A stretch of DNA of 64,000 nt from positions 143,070 to 207,069 of the forward strand of contig NEWT02000029.1 in the NCBI GenBank assembly GCA_002869925.2, written 5' to 3'. The translations under genes and the position numbers were made by a program. Below, one piece after another: positions 55,689-64,000 of this stretch. Position 1 is the stretch's first letter. Every line of letters begins with the position of its first letter. The notes below the pieces were generated by a model that did no database searches, had not been told where the DNA came from, and worked only from the letters and a program-made list of their open reading frames with translations. This DNA comes from Nitrospira sp. CG24A. GTDB taxonomy: Bacteria > Nitrospirota > Nitrospiria > Nitrospirales > Nitrospiraceae.

Positions 55689-58600
55689 TCGCCTCTCTTC
55701 TGGAATTTTCGCTGCGGCAACGGATTCTGGTTCTCGGTTTGACCTGCCTGTTGTCCGTCGCCGGCGTCTTTGCATTTCAGTCTATTCCGATCGACGCCTA
55801 CCCCGACGTGACGAACATCCAGGTGCAGGTGCTGACCGAGGCGCCGGGTCTCTCGCCGGTCGAAATCGAACGATTCATCACCTATCCGCTCGAACTCCAG
55901 ATGACCGGCCTGCCTGGTTTAGCGGAGATCCGATCCCTTTCCAAGTTTGCCCTGTCCCAGATCACGGTCGTATTCAACGATGATGTGGATATGTACTTCG
56001 CCCGCCAGCTGGTGCTCGAACGGATCATGGCTGCGAAGGAGCGCTTACCAGAGGGGCTCGAACCCGTGATGGCTCCTGTCACGACGGGGCTGGGCGAGGT
56101 CTATCATTATTATGTGGAAGGGCCGAACGCGACGGCGACCGATGCCAACGTCGTCGAGACGGAGTTGACGGATCAGCGCACGATGCAGGACTGGGTCCTG
56201 CGCCCGCTGCTTAAGAGTGTGCCGGGCGTGATCGATGTGAACGGCATGGGCGGGTTCGTCAAGCAATATCAAGTTCTGGTCGATCCAGCCAAGCTCCGCA
56301 AGTTCGACCTGACGCTCCACGATATCTACGACGCGGTGGCGAAGAACAATGCCAATGCCGGCGGCAACGTGCTGGAGCGCCATGCGGAGCGCGCGATCGT
56401 TCGTGGGCTGGGCCTCATCAAGACGGTGAACGACATCGAGTCCATCATCGTGAAAGAGTCCGGCGGCACGCCGGTCTTCGTTCGCGATGTTGCGGAAGTC
56501 CGCATCGGTCACGCCGTTCGCCATGGTGCGGTGGTGCTCAATGGGGAGCGGGAGGTCGTGATAGGGACGGTGCTCATGATTCGCGGGGGCAATGCGCGTC
56601 AGGTGGTCGAAGCGGTCAAGACCAAGGTGGAAGACCTCCAGCAGAACCACATCCTCCCCGTCGGGACGAAGCTCCTGCCCTTTTACGATCGCATCGAGTT
56701 GGTCACGGCGGCCATCGATACGGTGCGGGATGCCTTGATCGAGGGGATCGTGCTGGTGGTCTTCGTCTTCTTTTTCTTCCTGGGCCACGTGCGTAGCGCC
56801 ATCGTGGTGACGGTCTCGCTCATCGTCACCCCCCTGATCACATTTATCGTGATGCAGCGGCTGGGGCTCTCGGCCAACTTGATGACGCTTGGCGGGCTGG
56901 CCATCGCCATTGGCGAGATTGCGGACGGCTCGCTGGTCGTGGTGGAAAACGTCTATCGGCACCTGGCGCAGAACAATGGCGCGTCAAGGAAGAGCACGTC
57001 GGAGGTGATTCTTCAGGCGACGAAAGAAGTGGGCCGGCCGATCTTCTTCGGCATTCTGATCATCAGCGTCGTCTTTCTGCCGCGCATGACGCTTCAGGGT
57101 ATGGAAGGAAAGATGTTCGCGCCGCTGGCCTACACACTGGTGATCGCGCTCCTGGCCTCGGTTGTGGTCACGTTGACCCTGTCGCCGGTGCTCGCATCGC
57201 TGCTCTTGCGCGGAGACCATCCGGAGGAAACTCGCCTCACGCGTTGGATGAAACAGGGCTATGTGCCTGTGTTGCAATGGACGCTCCGGCGCCGCAGTCT
57301 TGTCCTGACTAGTTCGACGATAATCATGATCTGCAGTCTCGCTCTCGTTCCATTCGTGGGGCGGGAATTCATTCCACTTCTCGAGGAAGGAGCCCTGACT
57401 CCCCAAGTCGTCAGGCTGCCGAGCGTGTCGCTGGCCGAGTCCATCGAGATGGAGAAGCAAACCCAAAAGGCCATGTTGGAGTTTCCCGAAGTGAAGATGG
57501 CTGTGAGCAGAATCGGAAGAGCCGAAATTCCCTACCATCCGGAAGATCTGTATGAGAGCGACCCGATTGTATCATTGCACGACCGCAGTACCTGGAAGAC
57601 GGCGAAGACCCAAGCGGGGTTGACCGATGCGATCCGCCGGAAACTCGCAGAGATCCCTGGTATTTCCGTGCTGATGAGCCAGCCGATTCAGGAGCGGGTG
57701 GACGAGCTGATCTCCGGCATCAGGACGGAATGCGCCATCAAGCTGTTCGGAGAGGATCTCGATGTCCTACGGGACAAGGCGAAGGAGATTGCTGCCGTGA
57801 TGCAGCAGGTCGACGGCGTCAAAGATATCAAGGTTGAGCAGATTGCCGGCCAGCCCTACCTCACCGTCGAGATCGACCGGCAGAAGATCGCCCGTTTCGG
57901 CATCAACGTGGCCGATGTGCAGGAAATCATTACCACCGCCATCGGCGGCAAGGCCGCGACCCATGTCTACGAAGGCGAGCGGCGGTTTCAATTGACGCTT
58001 CGGTTCCCGGAACTGCAACGCAACAGCATCGGCGCCATCGGAGAGATCCGGGTAAAGTCGGCGTCCGGCGCGCTGATTCCGATGAGCGAACTCGCCACGA
58101 TCGAGATGCGCGAAGGCCCGGCTCGTATCAGTCGCGAGCATGTGAAACGCCGCATTTACATCGGCTTCAATGTCGTCGGGCGCGACATCGGCGGCGTCGT
58201 AGATGAAGGGCGGAGGAAATTGGAATCATTGGTACACCTGCCTGAAGGATACACGATCACATGGGGTGGGGCGTTCGAGAACATGGAACGGGCCAATGCG
58301 CGGCTGTTGATCGTGGTGCCGATCACGTTGGGGCTCGTGTTCTTCCTGCTGTTCTGGGCGTTTCACTCGCTCCGGTATGCGACGTTGATCATGATCAATC
58401 TCCCCTTTGCCTTGATCGGGGGCGTCGTCTCTCTCTGGTTGAGCGGGCAATACCTGAGCGTGCCGGCCTCCATCGGCTTTATCGAACTATTCGGCTTGGC
58501 GGTCGGGAACGGGATCGTGCTGGTCTCCTATATCAATCAGTTGCGCAATGAAGGCGAGCTGATGGATCAGGCTATCGTGAAAGGTTGCGTCCTCCGGCTT

Positions 58601-58816
58601 CGCCCTGTCGTCATGACGATGATGACCACGCTGCTAGGTTTGTTGCCGTTGGTGCTCGCGCAAGGGATTGGTGCGGAGGTGCAGCGGCCGCTCGCGACCG
58701 TTGTCATCGGCGGTCTCTTCACCTCGACCGCCCTCACGCTGGTGGTCTTGCCGGCCCTGTATCGATGGTTCGCCGAAAAAGAAGCGGGGAAGGAGTATGC
58801 GCCGGAGTGGGTGTAA
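55685..58816 (+). CDS. CusA/CzcA-family heavy-metal RND efflux permease
   Basis: SIPIDAYPDVTNIQVQVLTEAPGLSPVEIERFITYPLE; LGGLAIAIGEIADGSLVVVENVYRHL; ATGA overlap with adaptor. Confidence 0.95.
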   Translation: MIASLLEFSLRQRILVLGLTCLLSVAGVFAFQSIPIDAYPDVTNIQVQVLTEAPGLSPVEIERFITYPLELQMTGLPGLAEIRSLSKFALSQITVVFNDDVDMYFARQLVLERIMAAKERLPEGLEPVMAPVTTGLGEVYHYYVEGPNATATDANVVETELTDQRTMQDWVLRPLLKSVPGVIDVNGMGGFVKQYQVLVDPAKLRKFDLTLHDIYDAVAKNNANAGGNVLERHAERAIVRGLGLIKTVNDIESIIVKESGGTPVFVRDVAEVRIGHAVRHGAVVLNGEREVVIGTVLMIRGGNARQVVEAVKTKVEDLQQNHILPVGTKLLPFYDRIELVTAAIDTVRDALIEGIVLVVFVFFFFLGHVRSAIVVTVSLIVTPLITFIVMQRLGLSANLMTLGGLAIAIGEIADGSLVVVENVYRHLAQNNGASRKSTSEVILQATKEVGRPIFFGILIISVVFLPRMTLQGMEGKMFAPLAYTLVIALLASVVVTLTLSPVLASLLLRGDHPEETRLTRWMKQGYVPVLQWTLRRRSLVLTSSTIIMICSLALVPFVGREFIPLLEEGALTPQVVRLPSVSLAESIEMEKQTQKAMLEFPEVKMAVSRIGRAEIPYHPEDLYESDPIVSLHDRSTWKTAKTQAGLTDAIRRKLAEIPGISVLMSQPIQERVDELISGIRTECAIKLFGEDLDVLRDKAKEIAAVMQQVDGVKDIKVEQIAGQPYLTVEIDRQKIARFGINVADVQEIITTAIGGKAATHVYEGERRFQLTLRFPELQRNSIGAIGEIRVKSASGALIPMSELATIEMREGPARISREHVKRRIYIGFNVVGRDIGGVVDEGRRKLESLVHLPEGYTITWGGAFENMERANARLLIVVPITLGLVFFLLFWAFHSLRYATLIMINLPFALIGGVVSLWLSGQYLSVPASIGFIELFGLAVGNGIVLVSYINQLRNEGELMDQAIVKGCVLRLRPVVMTMMTTLLGLLPLVLAQGIGAEVQRPLATVVIGGLFTSTALTLVVLPALYRWFAEKEAGKEYAPEWV

Positions 58817-58818
58817 CG

Positions 58819-59085
58819 GGGCAGACTCGTGGGTCCTCCGTGCTCGCGCAACGCGCGGCCTGAGAAGGCCCTCGTTGGACGCGCGCAGTTGAGGACCCAC
58901 AAGTCCACCCCTTCGTAAGAGGTAACGAGCAAGCTTGGAGGGAGCACTATTATGGTGGTCGTTGGACGCGCGCAATCGAGGATCGACCAGGTCACCCCTC
59001 CCGAGAGATTCACGAGCAAGCTTGGAGGGAGCAGTATAGTAGTTGTTCGATGCGCGTAGTTGAGGACTCACGAGCCTGCTCCTAT
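58819..59085. repeat. Family-2 palindromic repeat cluster
   Basis: GGGGCAGACTCGTGGGTCCTC-[cap]-GAGGACCCACAAGTCCACCCC (58819-58911), followed by further CGTTGGACGCGCGCAATCGAGGATCGACCAGG modules. Confidence 0.87.
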
Positions 59086-59229
59086 ATATAATGGAGCAGC
59101 ACATGCGAAGGTTGAGCTTCACTATTCGATGGGATAGTGCTACAGCGCGGGGTTGTAGGTATTCCCTACAGTCGAATATCGGGCTTAGATGGCGCTCAGC
59201 CGGTTTGGCAATAGTGAATGGGAGGGACT

Positions 59230-59592
59230 ATGAAGAGACGATGGATTCTCAGGCTGTCTACGGTCGGGCTCGTGACGGGTCTTCTATTCGGGACTGTGAC
59301 GCAAGGACAAGCTGAGTCTAAGGCTCAGAGCGGCGATGTGGCGCGTGGCAAGACTCTGTTTGTCAGACACTGCACCGGTTGTCATGGCCCGGAGGGCGGA
59401 GGGGATGGGTACAAGTTTCTTCGCGGGCCTGATCCGGCTAATCTGAGATCACCATCGATCAGAAAAAAATCCGACGCCGACCTGTTCCAAACGATTCATG
59501 AAGGCAGGCCGAATATGCCGCCGTGGAACACTCGTCTTTCTCAGAAAGAGAGCAGTGACATACTGGCCTATGTGCGGACTCTCGCCAAGTGA
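59230..59592 (+). CDS. Mono-heme c-type cytochrome
   Basis: Signal peptide; GKTLFVRHCTGCHGPEGGGDG; distal MPPW. Confidence 0.92.
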   Translation: MKRRWILRLSTVGLVTGLLFGTVTQGQAESKAQSGDVARGKTLFVRHCTGCHGPEGGGDGYKFLRGPDPANLRSPSIRKKSDADLFQTIHEGRPNMPPWNTRLSQKESSDILAYVRTLAK

Positions 59593-59703
59593 CGCGATGC
59601 GCTCGGCATCGTTGTCGGCAGGCCGGAGCCTTTCGTGTTGCGTTGTCACGTTGAGCAGGGTGGAGGCGGTTTATCTGTTCCATTTCACACAAAGGAGGGC
59701 ATC

Positions 59704-60339
59704 ATGTCGCGAATCAAGGAATTCAGGGCGTCGATTGGCAAGAAGTTGAATGCGTTGGAGCATCAGGCACTGGCGCTGGAGGCGCATCTGACCCAGACGA
59801 AAGATCATGCGATGCAACGACTGGAACAGCGCAAGCAACAGCTACGGGATTTGCTTGATCAAGTCCAGGTCGACGTACAGAAGTCAAGAGAGATGGCAGC
59901 GCAGGCGAAGCTGGAGGTGCAGGCCAAGCTCGAACATCTACAAGTACAATTGGCTCTCGGCAAGGCAGAGGCTCGCGACACGTTCGAGGAGCAGAGGGCG
60001 AAGACTCTCAAAGCCTTGAGCGAGTTCGAATCCATTGCGGAGGAGAAACTGAAAGGGGCCACGTTCGAGTCAGGTAAGGTCTGGGAGGATCTCGTAGACC
60101 GGACGAGTACGCTTGAAGCCGAGTATGAGGTGCTCAAGGACCGGTTTGTGAGCGAGAAAGCCAAACAGGAAGTGGTATTGGAGTCGAAGAAGGAGGAGCT
60201 GCTTGCCAAGCTGGTGTTGTTTAAGGATCAGGTGAAGGCCAAGCGCGTAGTCGTGCAGGCCAAAGCGGATGTGCTTGAGACCGACTTGCGCGAGGGGCTG
60301 GATCAGATTAAGGCAGGGGTGAAGAGGTTGTTCGAATAG
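59704..60339 (+). CDS. Coiled-coil hypothetical protein
   Basis: Long heptad-like K/E/Q-rich helix without globular motif. Confidence 0.75.
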   Translation: MSRIKEFRASIGKKLNALEHQALALEAHLTQTKDHAMQRLEQRKQQLRDLLDQVQVDVQKSREMAAQAKLEVQAKLEHLQVQLALGKAEARDTFEEQRAKTLKALSEFESIAEEKLKGATFESGKVWEDLVDRTSTLEAEYEVLKDRFVSEKAKQEVVLESKKEELLAKLVLFKDQVKAKRVVVQAKADVLETDLREGLDQIKAGVKRLFE

Positions 60340-60344
60340 AGGGG

Positions 60345-60580
60345 AGGGAGGGCAGCCTGTTGGTCTCCTGTGCTCGCGCAACGCGCGGCCTGAGAAGACC
60401 CTCGTTGAACGCGCGCAGTGGGAGACCAAACAGGCCGCCCTCCTAAGAGAGAAATGGGAGAGTTGGGAGGAGAGAATGAGGAGCGGCCAGGTGCCCTTCT
60501 TGCTCGCGGAACGCGCACGATAAGAATGTGCTTGTTCGACGCGCGCAGTTGAGGATCGACCAGGCCACCCTTGGTCTCAA
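60345..60580. repeat. Family-2 palindromic repeats (two units)
   Basis: AGGGCAGCCTGTTGGTCTCC-[TGTGCTCGCGCAACGCGCGGCCTGAGAAGACCCTCGTTGAACGCGCGCAGT]-GGGAGACCAAACAGGCCGCCCT, then a cap-B unit. Confidence 0.87.
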
Positions 60581-60758
60581 ATGGAGGATTGAACTCATCA
60601 AGTGATGAACTGGGTCGCTGTGCTCCACTTTCTCGAAGAGTCGATCAAGAGAATGCCGGCGATTTGTATAACCGCCAGCCTGTGAAGTCATACTCGTCGT
60701 CGAGAGCACATCAGCAGCTCGCTTGTGATGTCAGGTCCGATCAGTTATAGGATTGGAC

Positions 60759-62198
60759 ATGCTCGGCGCATCGGGTCCTCCCGTCACCACCAATATTCCA
60801 CAGCGGATGGATCGCTTGCCTTGGTCGCGATGGCATTGGCTGGTGGTGACGGCTCTTGGCATCACATGGCTGTTGGATGGGCTTGAGGTATCCATCGTCG
60901 CCGCACTCGGCCCTGTTCTCACACACACCACGACACTGCATCTCACGGAATCCGAAGTCGGGCTGACCGCGTCGGCCTACTTGGCCGGCTCTGTGTTCGG
61001 AGCCATCGTGTTTTCCTACCTCACCGATCGGCAGGGGCGGAAGAAGTGGTTCATGTTCACGCTTCTGCTGTATCTGGTGGCCACGGTCTTAACCGCACTG
61101 TCCTGGAATCTGTGGAGCTTCATGCTCTTCCGCTTCTTGACAGGCGCAGGAATCGGTGGGGAATATGCGGCGATCAATTCCGCTATCGACGAACTCATCC
61201 CTGCGCGCTGGCGCGGTCGTACCAACTTGGCGATCAACGGCAGTTGGTGGCTGGGAGCGGGAGTCGGCGCACTCCTCATCATTGTGCTGTTGAACCCTGA
61301 TATTATCCCGGAATATCTGGGATGGCGGCTGTGCTTCGGTTTCGGAGCGGTCCTGGGTGTGAGTGTCGTGCTGCTCCGGAGAATCATCCCGGAAAGTCCC
61401 CGGTGGCTCATGACCCATCGGAGGGTGGAGGAAGCGGAAACGGTTGTCTCCAGTATCGAGGCGCAGGTCACGCGTGATCATGGACTGACTTCGTTGCCGA
61501 TAACCGAAGGCTCGATCGTCGTGCACGTTCAGCCACACGTGACATTGGCTACCGTGGCACGCCAGCTCTGGACAGTCTATCCGAGACGCACGATACTCGG
61601 CATTGCGCTCATGACCACGCAATCGTTTATGTACAACGCGATTTCGTTTACCTATCCCTTCGTGCTCACGAAGTTCTACGAGGTACCAATCAGCAGTATC
61701 GGCTTCTTTATCCTTCCGTTTGCGCTCGGGAACTTTCTCGGCCCGCTGTTGCTCGGACGCTTCTTCGATACCGTCGGACGTAAGCCAATGATCAGCCTCA
61801 CCTATGCCGCCGCCGGTTGCCTGCTGGCAGTGACAGGGTATCTGTTTTGGCAAGGCGCGTTGACTTCCGTCACTCAAACACTGGCGTGGACGTGCGTATT
61901 CTTCTTTGCTTCGGCGGGTGCCAGTGCGGCCTATTTGACCGTCAGCGAGATCTTTCCCCTCGAAATTCGTGCGATGGCCATCGCGTTCTTCTTTGTTGTG
62001 GCGCAAGGGGCGGGGATCTTCGCTCCGTGGCTGTACGGCAAGCTGATCGAATCATCTGCCACGAGCGTGTTCTATGGCTACCTACTCGGAGCCGGCATGA
62101 TGCTGGTGGGCGCGCTCGTCGAATTGTTCTTGGGGGTGAAGGCAGAGGGTCGGTCACTCGAGTCCATCGCGCCGCCACTCTCGACGGAGAAGACCTGA
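60759..62198 (+). CDS. MFS transporter (sugar-porter-like)
   Basis: 12-TM pattern; SYLTDRQGRKKWFM, GIGGEYAAINSAIDELIPARWRGR, GRFFDTVGRKPMI. Confidence 0.93.
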   Translation: MLGASGPPVTTNIPQRMDRLPWSRWHWLVVTALGITWLLDGLEVSIVAALGPVLTHTTTLHLTESEVGLTASAYLAGSVFGAIVFSYLTDRQGRKKWFMFTLLLYLVATVLTALSWNLWSFMLFRFLTGAGIGGEYAAINSAIDELIPARWRGRTNLAINGSWWLGAGVGALLIIVLLNPDIIPEYLGWRLCFGFGAVLGVSVVLLRRIIPESPRWLMTHRRVEEAETVVSSIEAQVTRDHGLTSLPITEGSIVVHVQPHVTLATVARQLWTVYPRRTILGIALMTTQSFMYNAISFTYPFVLTKFYEVPISSIGFFILPFALGNFLGPLLLGRFFDTVGRKPMISLTYAAAGCLLAVTGYLFWQGALTSVTQTLAWTCVFFFASAGASAAYLTVSEIFPLEIRAMAIAFFFVVAQGAGIFAPWLYGKLIESSATSVFYGYLLGAGMMLVGALVELFLGVKAEGRSLESIAPPLSTEKT

Positions 62199-62236
62199 TG
62201 AGCCACTGCAGCCGCAGATCGCTGGTCAGTTCCAAC

Positions 62237-62458
62237 CTATTGGTGCTGATCGACCCATTTCCTGGCTTTCCCTAGAGCAATCTCATTCGCCTTTTTTTCT
62301 GTGTCGCGGATCTCATGCGATTCACCCTGTAGGGTTTTCATGGGCGCTCGGCCTCCGGTTGAGAGCCATGCTAGAGCCTTTGGTGTCCATCGGTCATTTC
62401 CGAGATGTTGGGAACAGGCTTTGATTTGATGATTTTTATACGTTACCCACTCAGCCAA
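62237..62458 (-). CDS. Small hypothetical protein (73 aa)
   Basis: Plausible composition; no motif. Confidence 0.5.
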   Translation of the reverse strand: MAEWVTYKNHQIKACSQHLGNDRWTPKALAWLSTGGRAPMKTLQGESHEIRDTEKKANEIALGKARKWVDQHQ

Positions 62459-62656
62459 TTTCAGCCCTCCTTATTGTCTCATCACCTCGTCATCGTAAGG
62501 ATAGCAGATACGAACCATTCTTTTTCTAACACGCCAAATCGACCCACTACCGATCCGTGAATCGTTCAGCTCACACCTAGCGCGTCACGGTTTTTGGGTA
62601 CGCATAGTACGAGTTTCCCCATGTCACTTCGCAATCCCATGCGCCCGCTTCGTGTA

Positions 62657-62896
62657 TCAGAGACGGGAGTGATGGGTCGTGGCCTCTCTACTGTGCTCCG
62701 GTAGCCGGATCATGTAGCGGCCTCCGGTATCACGCGTCACCAGCACCTGTCCCTTCCGGCTTAACCGATCGACTTCAAGAAAGATCTGGCCCCACGACAG
62801 ATCGGAGAGACTGTTCGTCAAGGTATCCAGGTCGCATTCATGCGCGCGTTGGACTGCTCCGAGAACGCGATCAGTGACGGGTGTATGCGAAGTCAT
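62657..62896 (-). CDS. Small hypothetical protein (79 aa), winged-helix-like
   Basis: LDTLTNSLSDLSWGQIFLEVDRLSRKGQVLVTRDTGGRYMIRLP. Confidence 0.65.
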   Translation of the reverse strand: MTSHTPVTDRVLGAVQRAHECDLDTLTNSLSDLSWGQIFLEVDRLSRKGQVLVTRDTGGRYMIRLPEHSREATTHHSRL

Positions 62897-62936
62897 GATC
62901 AGATCCTCCCCTTAAGTTGGGATGTTCACTGCTATT

Positions 62937-63404
62937 TCAGGTGCGCCCTCCTTCCGTCGGCGGTTCGGTTTCCGATCCTGGGTAGATAATGCCGAACTCC
63001 TGCTCCGGCATGATGTGTTGCGAAAGCAGGGCCAATTCCTCAGCCGCATCATTCCCAAGACCATAGGCACGAATCGCCAGCATGTTGAGAAATACTCCCA
63101 TCTCCCGTTTGGCGCCCCATCGGTCACCCAGTCTGGCCGCGTCACGAATGCGGCTCAGTTCATGCGCATATGGGGAGAAATCGTATCCGGGATATTTCTT
63201 CGTGAAGTGCGTTGTCAGCTTGGACGCGAGATCGTCCAGCCAGGTGACCGGCGGAGCGAGACGTTCGGTAGGCACGGCGGTAGCCAGCAGGAAGGACGGA
63301 TTCTCACCGGCCTGAATGGGGTCAGATGCAAGTATGGAGCAGACAGTTGGCGCAAGGATCGCTGCCAACAAGGGAAGGAAGACTCGGCTGCTGACGGTCA
63401 CCAT
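62937..63404 (-). CDS. Hypothetical exported protein
   Basis: Signal-like MVTVSSRVFLPLLAAILAPTVCSIL start. Confidence 0.6.
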   Translation of the reverse strand: MVTVSSRVFLPLLAAILAPTVCSILASDPIQAGENPSFLLATAVPTERLAPPVTWLDDLASKLTTHFTKKYPGYDFSPYAHELSRIRDAARLGDRWGAKREMGVFLNMLAIRAYGLGNDAAEELALLSQHIMPEQEFGIIYPGSETEPPTEGGRT

Positions 63405-63607
63405 GGGGATCCTCGCTACAAAGGATCCGATTGAGGCAATAGTGTTATACGAGAGAGTCCGGCGTAGGAGTGAAGAGGGCTGTGTGAGATCCGGCGCGCG
63501 GGATGACGAGTTGGAGCGTGCGGATGAATCAGCAGCGCCCGTCACTGGAACGTCAGGAGAGTATGCTACGCCGATGGAGAGGCCCGGTCAACAGTCCCTC
63601 GATGGCG

Positions 63608-63642
63608 TAGCCTCTAATATTCATGACGGTTCGTCGCGAACG
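63608..63642 (+). repeat. Fragment of the MITE-like left end
   Basis: TAGCCTCTAATATTCATGACGGTTCGTCGCGAA matches 6212-6246. Confidence 0.6.
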
Positions 63643-63736
63643 CGCGCAGTCGTCACACGAGACAGATGCTGTCCCTAATTCCATTCTTCCCTGCCTTGCC
63701 GCCCTGGTTCTTTCTGCCCCGTGTCTCCTGAGCGCG

Positions 63737-64000
63737 TCACTCGATCGTGCCGGTCGTCGAGTTAGGAAAACTCTCCGTGCTCACGGTCGGTGGGGTCAAG
63801 GGGGTGAGGGTGCCCGTCGCACCGATGCGGTACTGGGAGATCGTGCTGCTGCCCACATTCGCCACATAGGCGGTGCGGCCACTCGGGTCGACGGTGACCG
63901 AATAGGGATTAATCCCAGAGTTCACGGTGGGCGGGCTCAAGGGGGTGAGGGTGCCCGTTGCGCCGATGCGGTACTGGGAGACCGTACCCCCCCCGTTCGC
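63737..64000 (-). CDS. YVTN/lactonase-like beta-propeller protein (N-terminus beyond window)
   Basis: Repeated SQYRIGATGTLTPLxPPTV...NPYSVTVDPSGRTAYVANVGSSTI; open to window end. Confidence 0.8.
   Translation of the reverse strand, partial: ANGGGTVSQYRIGATGTLTPLSPPTVNSGINPYSVTVDPSGRTAYVANVGSSTISQYRIGATGTLTPLTPPTVSTESFPNSTTGTIE

Noticed and set aside
56045-56962. 305-aa minus-strand ORF inside the RND permease (similarly 61089-62006 in the MFS gene)
   Set aside because: His/Asp/Arg-rich antisense translation of a conserved membrane protein gene; no independent support.
58567-59122. Minus-strand ORFs spanning the RND permease 3' end and repeats
   Set aside because: Repeat-derived plus antisense; no coding support.

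Overview
The 64-kb window reads as a GC-rich chromosomal segment. Gene content and intergenic repeats are consistent with a Nitrospira-like bacterium (inference; no rRNA or marker search could be run). The backbone is ordinary: ECF sigma factor, ABC exporter, truD, gpsA, larB/larC, pdxA, rsmA, ftsK, lolA, copA, htrA, an RND metal efflux pair, MFS. It also has a nickel/TonB-type locus (nikR, TonB-dependent receptor, TonB, TPR, HupE, DUF4331) and an adjacent pair resembling the two halves of cyanobacterial AgrE/ArgZ. Three layers look unusual. (1) There are two integron-type cassette clusters with recognisable attC sites (about 29.6-30.6 kb and 49.3-51.6 kb) and no integrase in the window. Each is headed by a recurrent ~80-130 bp leader that ends in an attI-like core and shows a possible compensatory stem change; further leader copies lie near 52.5 and 52.7 kb. 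Cassettes carry a TIR protein, a GIY-YIG protein, small membrane proteins and an ORF-less unit. (2) A dense set of intergenic palindromic repeats includes a class with a conserved GC-rich cap and variable, still self-complementary arms, often nested inside one another, and a second class at gene 3' ends whose terminal TAG often serves as the stop codon of the neighbouring gene. (3) Several loci show decay or insertion: a truncated vapC, a frameshifted cassette gene, a MITE-like element, and an ORF6N gene flanked by direct repeats. All family calls come from reading the sequence and translations; no database search was run.
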